Positions 21,626-29,701 of a stretch of 39,631 bases of DNA are shown piece by piece. This DNA is from a bacterium (lineage in GTDB: Bacteria; Krumholzibacteriota; Krumholzibacteriia; LZORAL124-64-63): assembly GCA_003353795.1 (NCBI GenBank), contig PIVY01000021.1, forward strand, positions 1 to 39,631. Reading direction: 5' to 3'. The notes under the pieces are model-generated. The model ran no database searches. It worked only from the letters and a program-made list of their open reading frames with translations, and was not told where the DNA came from. The position numbers and the translations under genes were made by a program. Every line of letters starts with the position of its first letter. Within the stretch, counting starts at the first letter, position 1.

Positions 21626-21655
21626 AAAGGGCCGCTCCCCACGGAGCGGCCCTTT
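21626..21655. terminator. Bidirectional intrinsic terminator
   Basis: A perfect 13-bp stem (21626-21638 with 21643-21655) with a CCAC loop ends in TTTT on the plus strand and in CCCTTTCC on the minus strand. It sits between the convergent FnIII-protein gene (stop 21606) and outer-membrane barrel gene (stop 21666), so it can serve both. Confidence 0.9.
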
Positions 21656-21665
21656 TCGTGTCCGA

Positions 21666-22340
21666 TCAGATCGACGGCAATGCGACGCCGACTCGCAGCA
21701 GCACATGGCTCCAGTCGTAGTCCACGGCCACGCCCGTGTTCAGGAAGAGCGCCGTGGAGAACGTGTTCCGCTGGTACTCCAGCGCCAGTTCCCAGTCACG
21801 CCAGCGCGCCCCGGCCTGCGCCGACATGGTGAAACCGTTGAGGGCGGCGTCGTAGAAGGTCTCTTCGTCGATGTAGTCCTCGCGGTACTTGTTGCGCACG
21901 AAGGCTCCGCCGGCGCCCAGGAAGGGTCGGATCTGCCCCCGGCGACCGGGCTTCATCCAGGCGAAATCGAGACCGTAGCGGATGATCCGCGTCAGGATCG
22001 TGAACACCTCGTCGTCGGCGGTGCGGCCATCGTAGTCGCCGAACTCGGTGTAGGCGAGGACCGGCGCCACGGTGAAGCTCTTGGACAGGTAGAAACGCAC
22101 GCGAATACCGAGCATGAATCCGTTGTCGGCGCCGAGGGCCGCCTCCTCCGAGAGGAATTCGGCGCCCAGATTGCCGGTGGGCACCGCCAGCCCACCCTCC
22201 ATGAGCACCTCGAAGCGGCGGAACTCGACCTGGTCGCTGTCGCTTTGCTTGCGCACGTAGCCGGAGCCGCTCTGCTGGGCGGAAACCGACGACACCAGCG
22301 ACGCGACGGCGAGGAGCATGACGATGATGCGGCGCGGCAT
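21666..22340 (-). CDS. Outer-membrane beta-barrel protein
   Basis: A 224-residue exported protein. A signal peptide of about 21 residues ends in SVSA-QQS. The mature part alternates aromatic and small residues in strands typical of small porin-like barrels: FEVLMEGGLAVPTGNLGAEF, FMLGIRVRFYLSKSFTVAPVL, AGARWRDWELALEYQRNTF, with a final strand WSHVLLRVGVALPSI. It fits the general outer membrane protein beta-barrel (OmpA/OprF-like barrel) class. I cannot assign a substrate. ATG 22340 follows AGGA; the reading from 22373 adds residues that would disturb the signal peptide. It is convergent with the FnIII gene and divergent from the M14 pair, with a palindrome in the shared upstream region. Confidence 0.75.
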   Translation of the reverse strand: MPRRIIVMLLAVASLVSSVSAQQSGSGYVRKQSDSDQVEFRRFEVLMEGGLAVPTGNLGAEFLSEEAALGADNGFMLGIRVRFYLSKSFTVAPVLAYTEFGDYDGRTADDEVFTILTRIIRYGLDFAWMKPGRRGQIRPFLGAGGAFVRNKYREDYIDEETFYDAALNGFTMSAQAGARWRDWELALEYQRNTFSTALFLNTGVAVDYDWSHVLLRVGVALPSI

Positions 22341-22372
22341 GGACGGTCCTTTCGCGATACGGCCAGGCGGCA

Positions 22373-22387
22373 ATGATACGGTATCAT
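22373..22387. promoter_or_regulatory. 15-bp dyad in the divergent barrel / M14 promoter region
   Basis: ATGATAC, one central G, then GTATCAT is a perfect odd-centred inverted repeat. It sits 33 nt before the barrel gene's start and about 25 nt before the -35 of the M14 pair's promoter, so it could act as an operator shared by both. No cognate regulator is nearby. Confidence 0.45.
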
Positions 22388-22410
22388 GTGCGGCGAGGAA
22401 AGCAGCGCCA

Positions 22411-22440
22411 TGGACGCCGGAGGCACCTCTCGCTTATACT
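22411..22440 (+). promoter_or_regulatory. Candidate sigma-70 promoter of the M14 peptidase pair
   Basis: TGGACG (22411-22416), an 18-bp spacer and TATACT (22435-22440). The -10 matches five of six consensus positions and the -35 four. A start near 22447 would leave a leader of about 36 nt before ATG 22483. Confidence 0.55.
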
Positions 22441-22482
22441 CCCCCGGTTCTCGCCCACCATCACCAGCATCTCGAGGTGTTC

Positions 22483-24282
22483 ATGCCGCGCATCGCTGAC
22501 CGCCGCTTCGTCGCCACCGTCGCCGTTCTCGCCGCTCTAGCCTCCACCGCCCCGGCCCAGTCGTGGCCCGACGGCAAGGAACTGGCCGGCCGCCTCCAGG
22601 ACCTTGCTCGCCTCGACCGTGCCGAGCTCCACGAGATCGGTCGCTCGGCCGGCGACCAGAAGCTGCGCCTGCTGGAGATCGCGCCACGGGACGGCAGCGA
22701 ACAGGGTCCCGCCATCCTGGTGCTGGCCAATACCGAGGGCGACCTGCCCCTGGCCTCCCTGGCGGCCACCGAACTGGCGGCCGAGATCCTGGCCGCGCCC
22801 GACGACGACCCCGCGGGCACGGTGCGCTGGTACGTGCTGCCGTCGGCCTCGCCCGACGGCCTCGACCGCGCCTTCGCCCGCCCCCGCGCCGCGGGCGGGT
22901 TCAATGCGACTGCCGTGGACGAGGATGCCGATGGACTCGAGGGCGAGGATCCGCCCGACGATCTCGACGGCGACGGCCTGATCACCTGGATGCTGGTGGA
23001 GGATCCCGCCGGCACGTGGGCCCTCACCAGCGACGGGCTGCCGGTGAACGCCGACCCGGCTCGAGACCTGCCCGGCCGTTACCGCCGCGAGATCGAAGGC
23101 CACGACGACGACGGCGATGGTCGCTACAACGAGGACCCCGCAGGCGGTGTCGAGATCGCTCGCAACTTCCCCCACGCATTCAAGCCCTGGACCGACCGCG
23201 GCGGTCGCTGGCCCGGCGACCAGCCCGAGACCCGCGCCATCCTCGAGTGGTGCTTCGCTCACCCGGACATCGCCATGATCCTGGTCCTCGGCGAATCGAA
23301 CTGGCTGAACACGGTGCCCGAGCCGGCACCCGATCCCGACCCCGACAAGCTGGTGACCGTGCCCTGGCGCCTGGCTCGCGAGCTGGGATTCGAGCCGGGG
23401 GCCGAGTACTCGTTGCAGTCGGTGCTCGACGCCGCGGACGATCACGGCGCGCGGGCCAACCTCACGCCGGCCCGCGTCCGCGCGTTGTTGCACCTGGAGC
23501 CCCTCACCGCGCCCCAGAAGGGCGACCTCGGCTGGTGGAGCGCGCTGTCCGAAGGCTATCACGGCTTCCTCGACGACCACGGCCTCGCCGACCCGCGCCT
23601 CGAGGCTCGCAGCCCGGGCCGCGGCTCGCCGGCATCCTGGGCCTACTTCCAGTTCGGCGTGCCGTCGGTGGCGCTGGACCTGTGGACCTTGCCCGCGCCC
23701 GCCGACTCCTCTGCCGAGACGACCGCCGACTCCACGGTCACCGCGCCGGCGCCCGACCGCGAGCTGGCGCTCCTCAAGGAACGCACCGAGACCTCCGGCC
23801 ACGGCGGCTGGCGCGCCTGGTCGTCGGTGACCCTGCCCGACGGCACGGTCGCCATGGTGGGCGGCCCCGAGCCCGGCGCGCGACACACGCCCGCGGCCTA
23901 CGCCGCCGAGACCCGCGCTCGCGCCCTCCTGCCCTTCCTGCTCGACCTGCCCGACTGGCTACCGCGATTGAGCCTCGACGCGCTGCGCACCGAGGACCGC
24001 GGCGAGGGCGTCGTCGCCGTCACCGCCACCGTGCGCAACGATGGCCGCCTTCCCTATCCCACGGACATGGGCACGGTGAATCGCCGCCCGGCGCCGGTCA
24101 CCGTCACCCTCGACGGCGCTGAACCGCTGCAGGATCCGCTGCGCCGCGTGATCCCGCAGGTGCCGGCCGGCGGCGCGGTCACCCTCACCTGGCTGGTGCG
24201 CGCGCAGAAGGCCGACGACCTGGAGGTCACCGCCACGGCGCCGAGTCTGGGCACGGTCACCGTGAAGGGAGGCCAGCGATGA
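22483..24282 (+). CDS. M14-like carboxypeptidase homologue lacking catalytic residues
   Basis: A 599-residue exported protein, paralogous in layout to the M14 peptidase encoded just downstream. A signal peptide ends near STAPA-QSW. The M14 fold is traceable, with acidic calcium-type loops DEDADGLEGED, DLDGDG and DDDGDGRYNED at about 147-218 placed as in the partner. Where the partner has the zinc motif HGNE, this protein reads EGDL near 85-88; the second zinc His is also replaced (LGESNW near 269-274), and the catalytic Glu region (YTGEL in the partner) has become ALDLW. It therefore looks catalytically dead. A C-terminal beta-rich domain (ARNVRND-like region GVVAVTATVRNDGRL) resembles a CARDB/Ig-like module. 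ATG 22483 follows GAGGTG. Its last 4 nt overlap the active partner. Confidence 0.8.
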   Translation: MPRIADRRFVATVAVLAALASTAPAQSWPDGKELAGRLQDLARLDRAELHEIGRSAGDQKLRLLEIAPRDGSEQGPAILVLANTEGDLPLASLAATELAAEILAAPDDDPAGTVRWYVLPSASPDGLDRAFARPRAAGGFNATAVDEDADGLEGEDPPDDLDGDGLITWMLVEDPAGTWALTSDGLPVNADPARDLPGRYRREIEGHDDDGDGRYNEDPAGGVEIARNFPHAFKPWTDRGGRWPGDQPETRAILEWCFAHPDIAMILVLGESNWLNTVPEPAPDPDPDKLVTVPWRLARELGFEPGAEYSLQSVLDAADDHGARANLTPARVRALLHLEPLTAPQKGDLGWWSALSEGYHGFLDDHGLADPRLEARSPGRGSPASWAYFQFGVPSVALDLWTLPAPADSSAETTADSTVTAPAPDRELALLKERTETSGHGGWRAWSSVTLPDGTVAMVGGPEPGARHTPAAYAAETRARALLPFLLDLPDWLPRLSLDALRTEDRGEGVVAVTATVRNDGRLPYPTDMGTVNRRPAPVTVTLDGAEPLQDPLRRVIPQVPAGGAVTLTWLVRAQKADDLEVTATAPSLGTVTVKGGQR

Positions 24283-26003
24283 AGCGCCACGTCATCATGC
24301 TGCTGCTGATCGCGGTCGCGTCGCTCGCCGCTGCGGCCGACAAGCCCAGTTTCCACTGGGATCGCTACTACGACCAGGACGCGGTCACCGAAGTGCTCGA
24401 GACCATCCACGACGCCTACCCCGACCTCACCGAGCTCACCTCGCTGGGCAAGAGCGTGGAGGGCCGCGACATCTGGCAGCTCACCATCACCAACGAGAAG
24501 ACCGGCGACCACACCACCAAGCCCGCCCTCTACGCCGACGGCGCCATTCACGGCAACGAGATCCAGGCCACCGAGGTCTGTCTCTACACCGCGTGGCTCC
24601 TGTGCGACCGATATGGCGAGTGGGACCGCGTGACCGAGCTGCTGGACCGCGCTGCGTTCTACATCGTGCCCACGGTGAACGTGGACAGCCGCGCCCGGTA
24701 CTTCAGCGATCCCCAGAGCCACAACATCGGCCGTACCGCCCGCATGCCCGTGGACGACGACCACGACGGCCTCCTCGACGAGGACGCCCCGGCCGACCTC
24801 GACGGCGACGGTCTCATCCTGCAGATGCGCGTGCGCGACCCCCACGGCACCCACCGCACCGACCCCGACGACCCGCGCACCGTGATCCGCGTCAAGCCCG
24901 GCGAGCAGGCCGAGTGGACCCTGCTGGGCCTCGAGGGCGTGGACGACGACGGCGACGGCCAGGTGAACGAGGACGGTCCCGGCTACGTGGACATGAACCG
25001 CAGCTTCGCCTTCAACTGGCAGCCGCCGTACGTGCAGTCCGGGTCGGGCAACTTCCCCCTCGAGCCCGCCAATACCCGCGTGGTGGCCGACTTCCTGCGC
25101 GATCATCCGAACATCGGATTCGGCTTCGCCTGGCACAACACCGGCGGCATGTTCCTGCGCGGCCCGAGCAGCGAGTCGTCGCCGCCGGTGGACCCCGCGG
25201 ACGTCGAGGTCTACGACTGGCTCGGCAAGGAAGGTGAGCGCACCGTGCCCGGCTACCGCTACCTGGTGGCCCACACCGGCCTCTACGCCACCTATGGCGA
25301 CTTCGACGAGTTCTGCTACCAGGTCTTCGGCTTCCTCGCTTACACCGGCGAGCTCTCCATGAGCACCGACTACGCCTACCGCGGCCGCAACGACGAACCC
25401 AGCGGCCCCGACGGCACCATCTGGTCGCGCCGCCCCACCCTGTCCGAGAAGCAGCAGTTCAACGACCACCTCATGGCCGGCGAGATGTTCCAGGAGTGGA
25501 CCCCCTTCCAGCATCCGCAGTACGGCGAGGTGGAGATCGGCGGCTGGAAGCCCTGGGCCGTGCGCACCAACCCCGGCTGGATGCTGCCCGACATGCTGCA
25601 CCGCAACGCCATGTTCATGGTCTGGACGGCCATGCAGCTGCCGGACGTGTCGGTGGAAGTGGTGTCGACCGAGAATCTCGGCGACGACCTCTGGCGCGTG
25701 CGCGCCCGCTGCGTCAACACCGCCGGCATGCCCACGCTGTCGGCCAACGCGCGGCGGCGCCAGCTGGTCCGGCGCGACCTGTTCACCATCGAGGGCGCCG
25801 AGGTGCTCTCGGGCGGCGTGGTGCTGAACCACTGGCTGGGCAACGTGGAGACCGTGGCGAACCGGCCCGAGCGGCTGGAGACCTGGACGCCGGCCCAGGG
25901 CGCCCGCGACGTGGAGTGGATCGTGCGTGGGGACGGCAAGGTCACCGTGCGCTACGACGGGGCGCGGAGCGGCGCGGTGCAGGTGGAGGCGCGGCTGCAG
26001 TGA
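24279..26003 (+). CDS. Secreted M14-family zinc carboxypeptidase
   Basis: A 574-residue exported metallocarboxypeptidase, likely removing C-terminal residues from peptides in the periplasm or outside. A signal peptide (1-20) ends AAAA-DKP. The catalytic set is complete: zinc motif HGNE (His91, Glu94), the substrate-binding pair NR (Asn240, Arg241), the third zinc ligand His286 in AWHNTGG, and the catalytic Glu358 in YTGEL. The insertion between the first and second parts contains DxDxDG-type loops (DDDHDG 159-164, DLDGDG 173-178, DDDGDG 222-227), which probably bind calcium. A C-terminal beta-rich domain follows from about 465 (VSVEVVSTENLGDDLWRVRA). The start overlaps the upstream homologue by 4 nt (ATGA), giving coupled expression. 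Confidence 0.9.
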   Translation: MKRHVIMLLLIAVASLAAAADKPSFHWDRYYDQDAVTEVLETIHDAYPDLTELTSLGKSVEGRDIWQLTITNEKTGDHTTKPALYADGAIHGNEIQATEVCLYTAWLLCDRYGEWDRVTELLDRAAFYIVPTVNVDSRARYFSDPQSHNIGRTARMPVDDDHDGLLDEDAPADLDGDGLILQMRVRDPHGTHRTDPDDPRTVIRVKPGEQAEWTLLGLEGVDDDGDGQVNEDGPGYVDMNRSFAFNWQPPYVQSGSGNFPLEPANTRVVADFLRDHPNIGFGFAWHNTGGMFLRGPSSESSPPVDPADVEVYDWLGKEGERTVPGYRYLVAHTGLYATYGDFDEFCYQVFGFLAYTGELSMSTDYAYRGRNDEPSGPDGTIWSRRPTLSEKQQFNDHLMAGEMFQEWTPFQHPQYGEVEIGGWKPWAVRTNPGWMLPDMLHRNAMFMVWTAMQLPDVSVEVVSTENLGDDLWRVRARCVNTAGMPTLSANARRRQLVRRDLFTIEGAEVLSGGVVLNHWLGNVETVANRPERLETWTPAQGARDVEWIVRGDGKVTVRYDGARSGAVQVEARLQ

Positions 26004-26037
26004 GCCGCCGCGCATCGCATCCTGGTCCGTTGAGCGC

Positions 26038-27342
26038 TCAGACCCGCCGCATCGGCTGCCGCTGCCAGTAGGTCAAACTCCGCCACACCCACTCCATGGG
26101 TCCGAAGCGGAAGTGCTTCAGCCAGATGGGCGACAGCCACAGCTGCAGCCCGAACATTACCACCACCAGCACCGCCTGCTGCCAGCGGCCCACTGAACCG
26201 AAGAGCCCCAGTCCATGGCCGTAGAACACGGTGGTGAACACGAGCGTGTGCATGAGGTAGTTGGTGAAGGCCATGCGCCCCACCGCGCCCAGTCGCTCGC
26301 GCAGCGCCGGTAGTCCGCCCGACTTCACCCACATGGCGATCATGCCCAGGTAGCCCGCCGCCACGAAAAGGCTGCCCCAGTAGTTGAACTGGATGCCGAA
26401 GAGCATGGACTTGTTCCAGATAAAGCTCACGCTGTGGTTGTAGAACACGCCCATGACGACCAGGGTGAATCCCACGAGCCAGCCCACGGCCATCATCAGT
26501 TTGTATATTCGCCGGCTCGCCGCGCCGGTGATCACACCCAGCTTGAAGAGAGCCATGCCGATGAGCATGAGCGCCGTCACCCGCGGGCCGGTGACGAAGA
26601 AGAAGGCGCCGAACTGCGACTCGGCGGTGGACTTGGCACGCTGGGGCATCTGCTCCAGCCAGTTCCCGCGATACGCCTCGGTCTCCTCGGCGATGGCCTC
26701 CTCGGAAGGACTCCACCCGGCGGCGGTCTCGGTACGGACCTCCTCGCCGATCTCCTCCGGGAGCTTGTCGAGACCGAGACCGAAGCCCGCCAGCAGCAGG
26801 CTCGGACCCAGGATCATCAACACGGCGACGATCACCAGCGTGCGCGGTCGCAGCTTGCGAAAGAGGAAGACGATGGCGCCGCAGGTGGCGTAGGCCACGA
26901 GGATGTCGCCCCACCAGAAGATGTAGCCGTGGACCATGCCGATCAGCCAGAGCCAGAACATGCGCCGGTAGTGCAGGCCGGCGGGCTTGTGGCCGCGAGC
27001 TTCGACCCGGGTGGCGAAGAGCATGATGCCCGCGCCGAAGAGCACCGAGAAGAGGGTCATGAACTTGAAGTCGGCCAGCAGGTGGTTGGTGGTCCAGACG
27101 ATCCAGTCGACGGTGTTGGGCAGACCCAGGGCGAGAGGGTTCATGTACGCCGCGCCGACCTGGGCGTAGGCGCCGATGTTCATGACCAGGATGCCGAGGA
27201 CGGCGAATCCGCGCAGCAGATCGAGGGTCTCGATGCGCTCGGCGCCGGTGACCGGGTTCGCCGGCGGGGGCGGCGGCGGTGGGGGTGGGGGCACCAGAGT
27301 ATCGGGGCGGATGGCGTCGGAGGATTCGTGCTGATCGCTCAT
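26038..27342 (-). CDS. DUF418-family integral membrane protein
   Basis: A 434-residue membrane protein of the DUF418 (YeiB-like) family. The N-terminus is unusual: a proline run of ten residues at about 18-27. The family signature RIETLDLLRGFAVLGILVMN follows, with FSVLFGAGIMLF, the conserved YRRMFWLWLIGMVHGYIFWWGD, AFTNYLMHTLV and the final GPMEWVWRSLTY. About ten hydrophobic segments cover the protein. Relatives are related to acyltransferase-3 membrane proteins but have no assigned reaction. ATG 27342 is preceded by GGGAGCG. It is the last gene of a minus-strand run with the lipoprotein and DUF6588 genes, though a strong hairpin (27369-27396) separates it from them, so it may also be expressed separately. 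Confidence 0.9.
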   Translation of the reverse strand: MSDQHESSDAIRPDTLVPPPPPPPPPPANPVTGAERIETLDLLRGFAVLGILVMNIGAYAQVGAAYMNPLALGLPNTVDWIVWTTNHLLADFKFMTLFSVLFGAGIMLFATRVEARGHKPAGLHYRRMFWLWLIGMVHGYIFWWGDILVAYATCGAIVFLFRKLRPRTLVIVAVLMILGPSLLLAGFGLGLDKLPEEIGEEVRTETAAGWSPSEEAIAEETEAYRGNWLEQMPQRAKSTAESQFGAFFFVTGPRVTALMLIGMALFKLGVITGAASRRIYKLMMAVGWLVGFTLVVMGVFYNHSVSFIWNKSMLFGIQFNYWGSLFVAAGYLGMIAMWVKSGGLPALRERLGAVGRMAFTNYLMHTLVFTTVFYGHGLGLFGSVGRWQQAVLVVVMFGLQLWLSPIWLKHFRFGPMEWVWRSLTYWQRQPMRRV

Positions 27343-27368
27343 GCGGATCGCTCCCGGGCGAAGAGAGA

Positions 27369-27396
27369 GGGGCGGACCACGGTGACGGTCCGCCCC
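27369..27396 (-). terminator. Terminator hairpin after the 27425-28081 lipoprotein gene
   Basis: GGGGCGGACC (27369-27378) pairs perfectly with GGTCCGCCCC (27387-27396) around an 8-nt loop. On the minus strand it follows the lipoprotein stop by 28 nt and is followed by CTCTCTCTT, a pyrimidine-rich tail. It probably ends or attenuates transcription before the DUF418 gene. Confidence 0.75.
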
Positions 27397-27424
27397 AGGG
27401 GTCGAGATCGATGATGCCCGGCGG

Positions 27425-28081
27425 TCAGAGCTCGGTCAACGTCCCGTTGCTGAGGTTCAGCATCCAGGTGATGTCCCCGATCTCGATGGTCGCCGTATTG
27501 TCGCCATCGAAGGTCACGGTGGCTGTGATGCCCTCGTTGGTGAAGGTCATGTAGCCGCCGGCCGGCCAGTCGCCGCCTCGCTCGATGGCCAGACCCACTA
27601 CGGTGAACGCCGCCTCGTAGTTGCCCACGGTGAGCGTGCCCGCGCCGCCGATCACGGCCGTGCCGGCGCCTTGGTCGATGACGCTCTCCAGCGAGAACGC
27701 CAGCAGCCAGGCGATGCCGCCCTCGATGGGGTAGAGCGCCAGGGGCGCCTCGTCCCCGGTCCACGCCTGGGAATAGTCGGCCACATCGTAGCCGCTCGGC
27801 GCGTCACCCTGCTCGAAGTAGAGTTGCACGTCGCCCTGGATCTCGGGGTCGGCGAACGTGTACTGATAACGACCGTCCGAAGCATCGGCCTTGCCGCTGA
27901 ACTCGAGGCTCACCGGAGCCATCTCGACCAGGGCCATGGCCATGTAACCGGACTGGTGAGCCACGTCCTCGTTGGTGAGCTCGGGAAGGGGATCGTTGGG
28001 CGCCGTCTCTTCGCTGGAGCAACCAGCCAGGAGCCAGCCTGCGAGGAGCAGCATCATCAGGATTGTGAAAATCTTACGCAT
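27425..28081 (-). CDS. Predicted lipoprotein of unknown function
   Basis: A 218-residue lipoprotein. A signal sequence ends in the lipobox LLAGC with Cys21. The mature part is rich in short beta strands (YQYTFADPEIQGDVQLYFEQ, GGDWPAGGYMTFTNEGI, TATIEIGDITWML), suggesting an all-beta fold. The family is not recognised. It lies 11 nt downstream of the DUF6588 gene on the same strand, with GGAGGTAAAG as ribosome site. Co-expression with a predicted outer-membrane protein suggests a role at the outer membrane, but there is no direct evidence. A terminator hairpin follows. Confidence 0.8.
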   Translation of the reverse strand: MRKIFTILMMLLLAGWLLAGCSSEETAPNDPLPELTNEDVAHQSGYMAMALVEMAPVSLEFSGKADASDGRYQYTFADPEIQGDVQLYFEQGDAPSGYDVADYSQAWTGDEAPLALYPIEGGIAWLLAFSLESVIDQGAGTAVIGGAGTLTVGNYEAAFTVVGLAIERGGDWPAGGYMTFTNEGITATVTFDGDNTATIEIGDITWMLNLSNGTLTEL

Positions 28082-28092
28082 GGCTTTACCTC

Positions 28093-29034
28093 CTACATGC
28101 CGAACATGAGTCCGAGATTATACACGACCATCTTGCCGATACCCATCTCGGCGTTGATCATCACGCCCAGGTTCAGGGTGGCGCCGATGGTGACGCGGTT
28201 GGTCATCCGGCCATCCTTTTCGAAGGAAACCGGCACATCGGTGTCGATCTGGGTGTAGTCCACCTTCATCGTGGAGCTCTCCCAGGCCAGACCGCCATAC
28301 ACGTCAGCGATGCCGAATCGCTTCGATGCCGCCGCGTAGACGCTGCTGGCGTCGGTCTGGATGAAGGTGCCGAGTTCGACTTCCTGCCCGAAATATCCCA
28401 CCATGAGGTCCACCGGGAACGTGGGAGACAGCAGGAAATTGGGGCTCCACTGGATACCCAGGCCCAGGTACTTGGTCTTGCCGTAATCGCTGAGGTTGAG
28501 CTCCGGCAGCCAGCGGATCGAACCCTTCAGGCCGAAGAGTCCGCCCACCTGCATCTCGGGGGCGAACAGCGGTACCCAGCGCGTATCCAGGAGGCCGGGG
28601 ATTCCCTCCACCTGGTAGACCGGGACGCCGTTCACGTACGCAGTCCCGGTGCCCACCTCTTCGGTGCTCCCGAACACCGTCGGGCCGGCCAGGACGATGT
28701 CGCCGGTATCGCCGGCGTTGGGATGCCCCTCCGGCAGGTAGTCGCCGAGATCCACGTTCTCGATGACCTTCTGGAAGGACTGGTCGCTCTCGTTGAGATA
28801 GGTGCCCATGACCTTCACGCCGATGGAGAAGGTGAGCTTGCCGGCCGGGATATGGGCGGTGTGATAGAGGCCGGTGTTCTGGTTGGCGCCGAAAGCATGG
28901 ATCAGCGGTTCGCTGTAGGCTTCGGCGTACGGCTCTCCGACCTGGGTCAGGAGTTCTTCGAGATCCTGGCCCGCAACCGTGGCGGCGACCAGGACGAGCA
29001 TGGGAGCCAGGAGCAACAGAGTTCGTCGGACCAT
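28093..29034 (-). CDS. DUF6588-family exported protein, probable outer-membrane beta-barrel
   Basis: A 313-residue exported protein with a signal peptide (1-22, cleavage near VAG-QDL). The N-terminal pattern ANQNTGLYHTAHIPAGKLTF is characteristic of DUF6588 proteins of the FCB group. The protein continues in alternating beta strands with aromatic girdles: YLGLGIQWSPNFLLSPTFPV, YGGLAWESSTMKVDYTQI, VTIGATLNLGVMINAEMGIG, and a final strand VVYNLGLMFGM. Most likely it is an outer-membrane barrel of unknown substrate. It heads a minus-strand unit with the lipoprotein and possibly DUF418. A candidate promoter lies at 29087-29116. The family call rests on pattern memory and should be read as probable. 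Confidence 0.75.
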   Translation of the reverse strand: MVRRTLLLLAPMLVLVAATVAGQDLEELLTQVGEPYAEAYSEPLIHAFGANQNTGLYHTAHIPAGKLTFSIGVKVMGTYLNESDQSFQKVIENVDLGDYLPEGHPNAGDTGDIVLAGPTVFGSTEEVGTGTAYVNGVPVYQVEGIPGLLDTRWVPLFAPEMQVGGLFGLKGSIRWLPELNLSDYGKTKYLGLGIQWSPNFLLSPTFPVDLMVGYFGQEVELGTFIQTDASSVYAAASKRFGIADVYGGLAWESSTMKVDYTQIDTDVPVSFEKDGRMTNRVTIGATLNLGVMINAEMGIGKMVVYNLGLMFGM

Positions 29035-29086
29035 GACGAATGTCCTCTCATTGACTGGGCGATCGAGCGATGGAGTGGTCGTGACG

Positions 29087-29116
29087 ATTGCACACCCACC
29101 GAGAGTGCGTTGTCAA
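29087..29116 (-). promoter_or_regulatory. Candidate promoter of the DUF6588 gene
   Basis: On the minus strand a perfect TTGACA (29116-29111) is followed by an 18-bp spacer and TGCAAT (29092-29087). The -10 is weak (four of six), so only the -35 is persuasive. It would give a leader of about 45 nt before ATG 29034. Confidence 0.45.
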
Positions 29117-29170
29117 CGGGTGCAATGACATAGACGCTGCAAGAGTCGTTCCGTCACCGAGGCGATGGTC

Positions 29171-29701
29171 TCACGCGATCTCCGACAGCGCCCGTTCGTA
29201 GGCCTCGAGATCACCCGCTGAGAAGCAGACCATGCGCGCGTCGGTGATTTCCGGGAATTCGACCAGACCCACGCGTATGGCTTCCAGAGCCACGTTCGCG
29301 GCGCGCTGGACGGGGAATCCGTACGTACCGGTGCTGATGGAGGGGAACGCGATGCTCGCGCAATGCAAGTCGTTGGCGATGCGCAGGCTCGTCTGGTAGC
29401 AGGACGCCAGGAGCTCGTCTTCCCGATCGCCTCCGCCGGCGCCCCAGACGGGACCCACCGCGTGGATCACGAACTTGCAGGGAAGGTCGAAGGCGGGGGT
29501 GGCCACCGCCTCGCCGGTGGAGCAGTGGCCGATGTCCTGGCACAGGCCGGCAAGCCGCGGTCCGGCCGCCTCGTGGATGGCGCCGCAGACGCCGGCCCCG
29601 CGCCGGAGCTGCTCGTTGGCGGCGTTGACGATGGCGTCCACGTCGTCGAGGGCGGTGATGTCGTCCTGGAGAATGGTCAGGCGGGATTTCCAATCGCTCA
29701 T
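29171..29701 (-). CDS. Macro-domain protein, MacroD/YmdB-like
   Basis: A 176-residue macro domain, which binds ADP-ribose and related molecules. The adenine-side motif IVNAANEQL (Asn26-Asn29), the loop GAGVCGAIHEAAG (35-47), FVIHAVGPVW and SISTGTYGFP (the phosphate-binding loop) are all clear. In E. coli YmdB and human MacroD proteins the loop reads GGGVDGAIH with a catalytic Asp; here that position is Cys39. It may therefore deacetylate O-acetyl-ADP-ribose poorly, act as a reader, or use a different mechanism. The ATG overlaps the TGA of the asparaginase-like gene by 4 nt (29698-29701), so the two are translationally coupled. No signal peptide is present. Confidence 0.88.
   Translation of the reverse strand: MSDWKSRLTILQDDITALDDVDAIVNAANEQLRRGAGVCGAIHEAAGPRLAGLCQDIGHCSTGEAVATPAFDLPCKFVIHAVGPVWGAGGGDREDELLASCYQTSLRIANDLHCASIAFPSISTGTYGFPVQRAANVALEAIRVGLVEFPEITDARMVCFSAGDLEAYERALSEIA

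Noticed and set aside
24054-26015. Long minus-strand open frame opposite the M14 peptidase gene.
   Set aside because: Composition is typical of an antisense shadow, and the plus strand encodes a complete catalytic enzyme.
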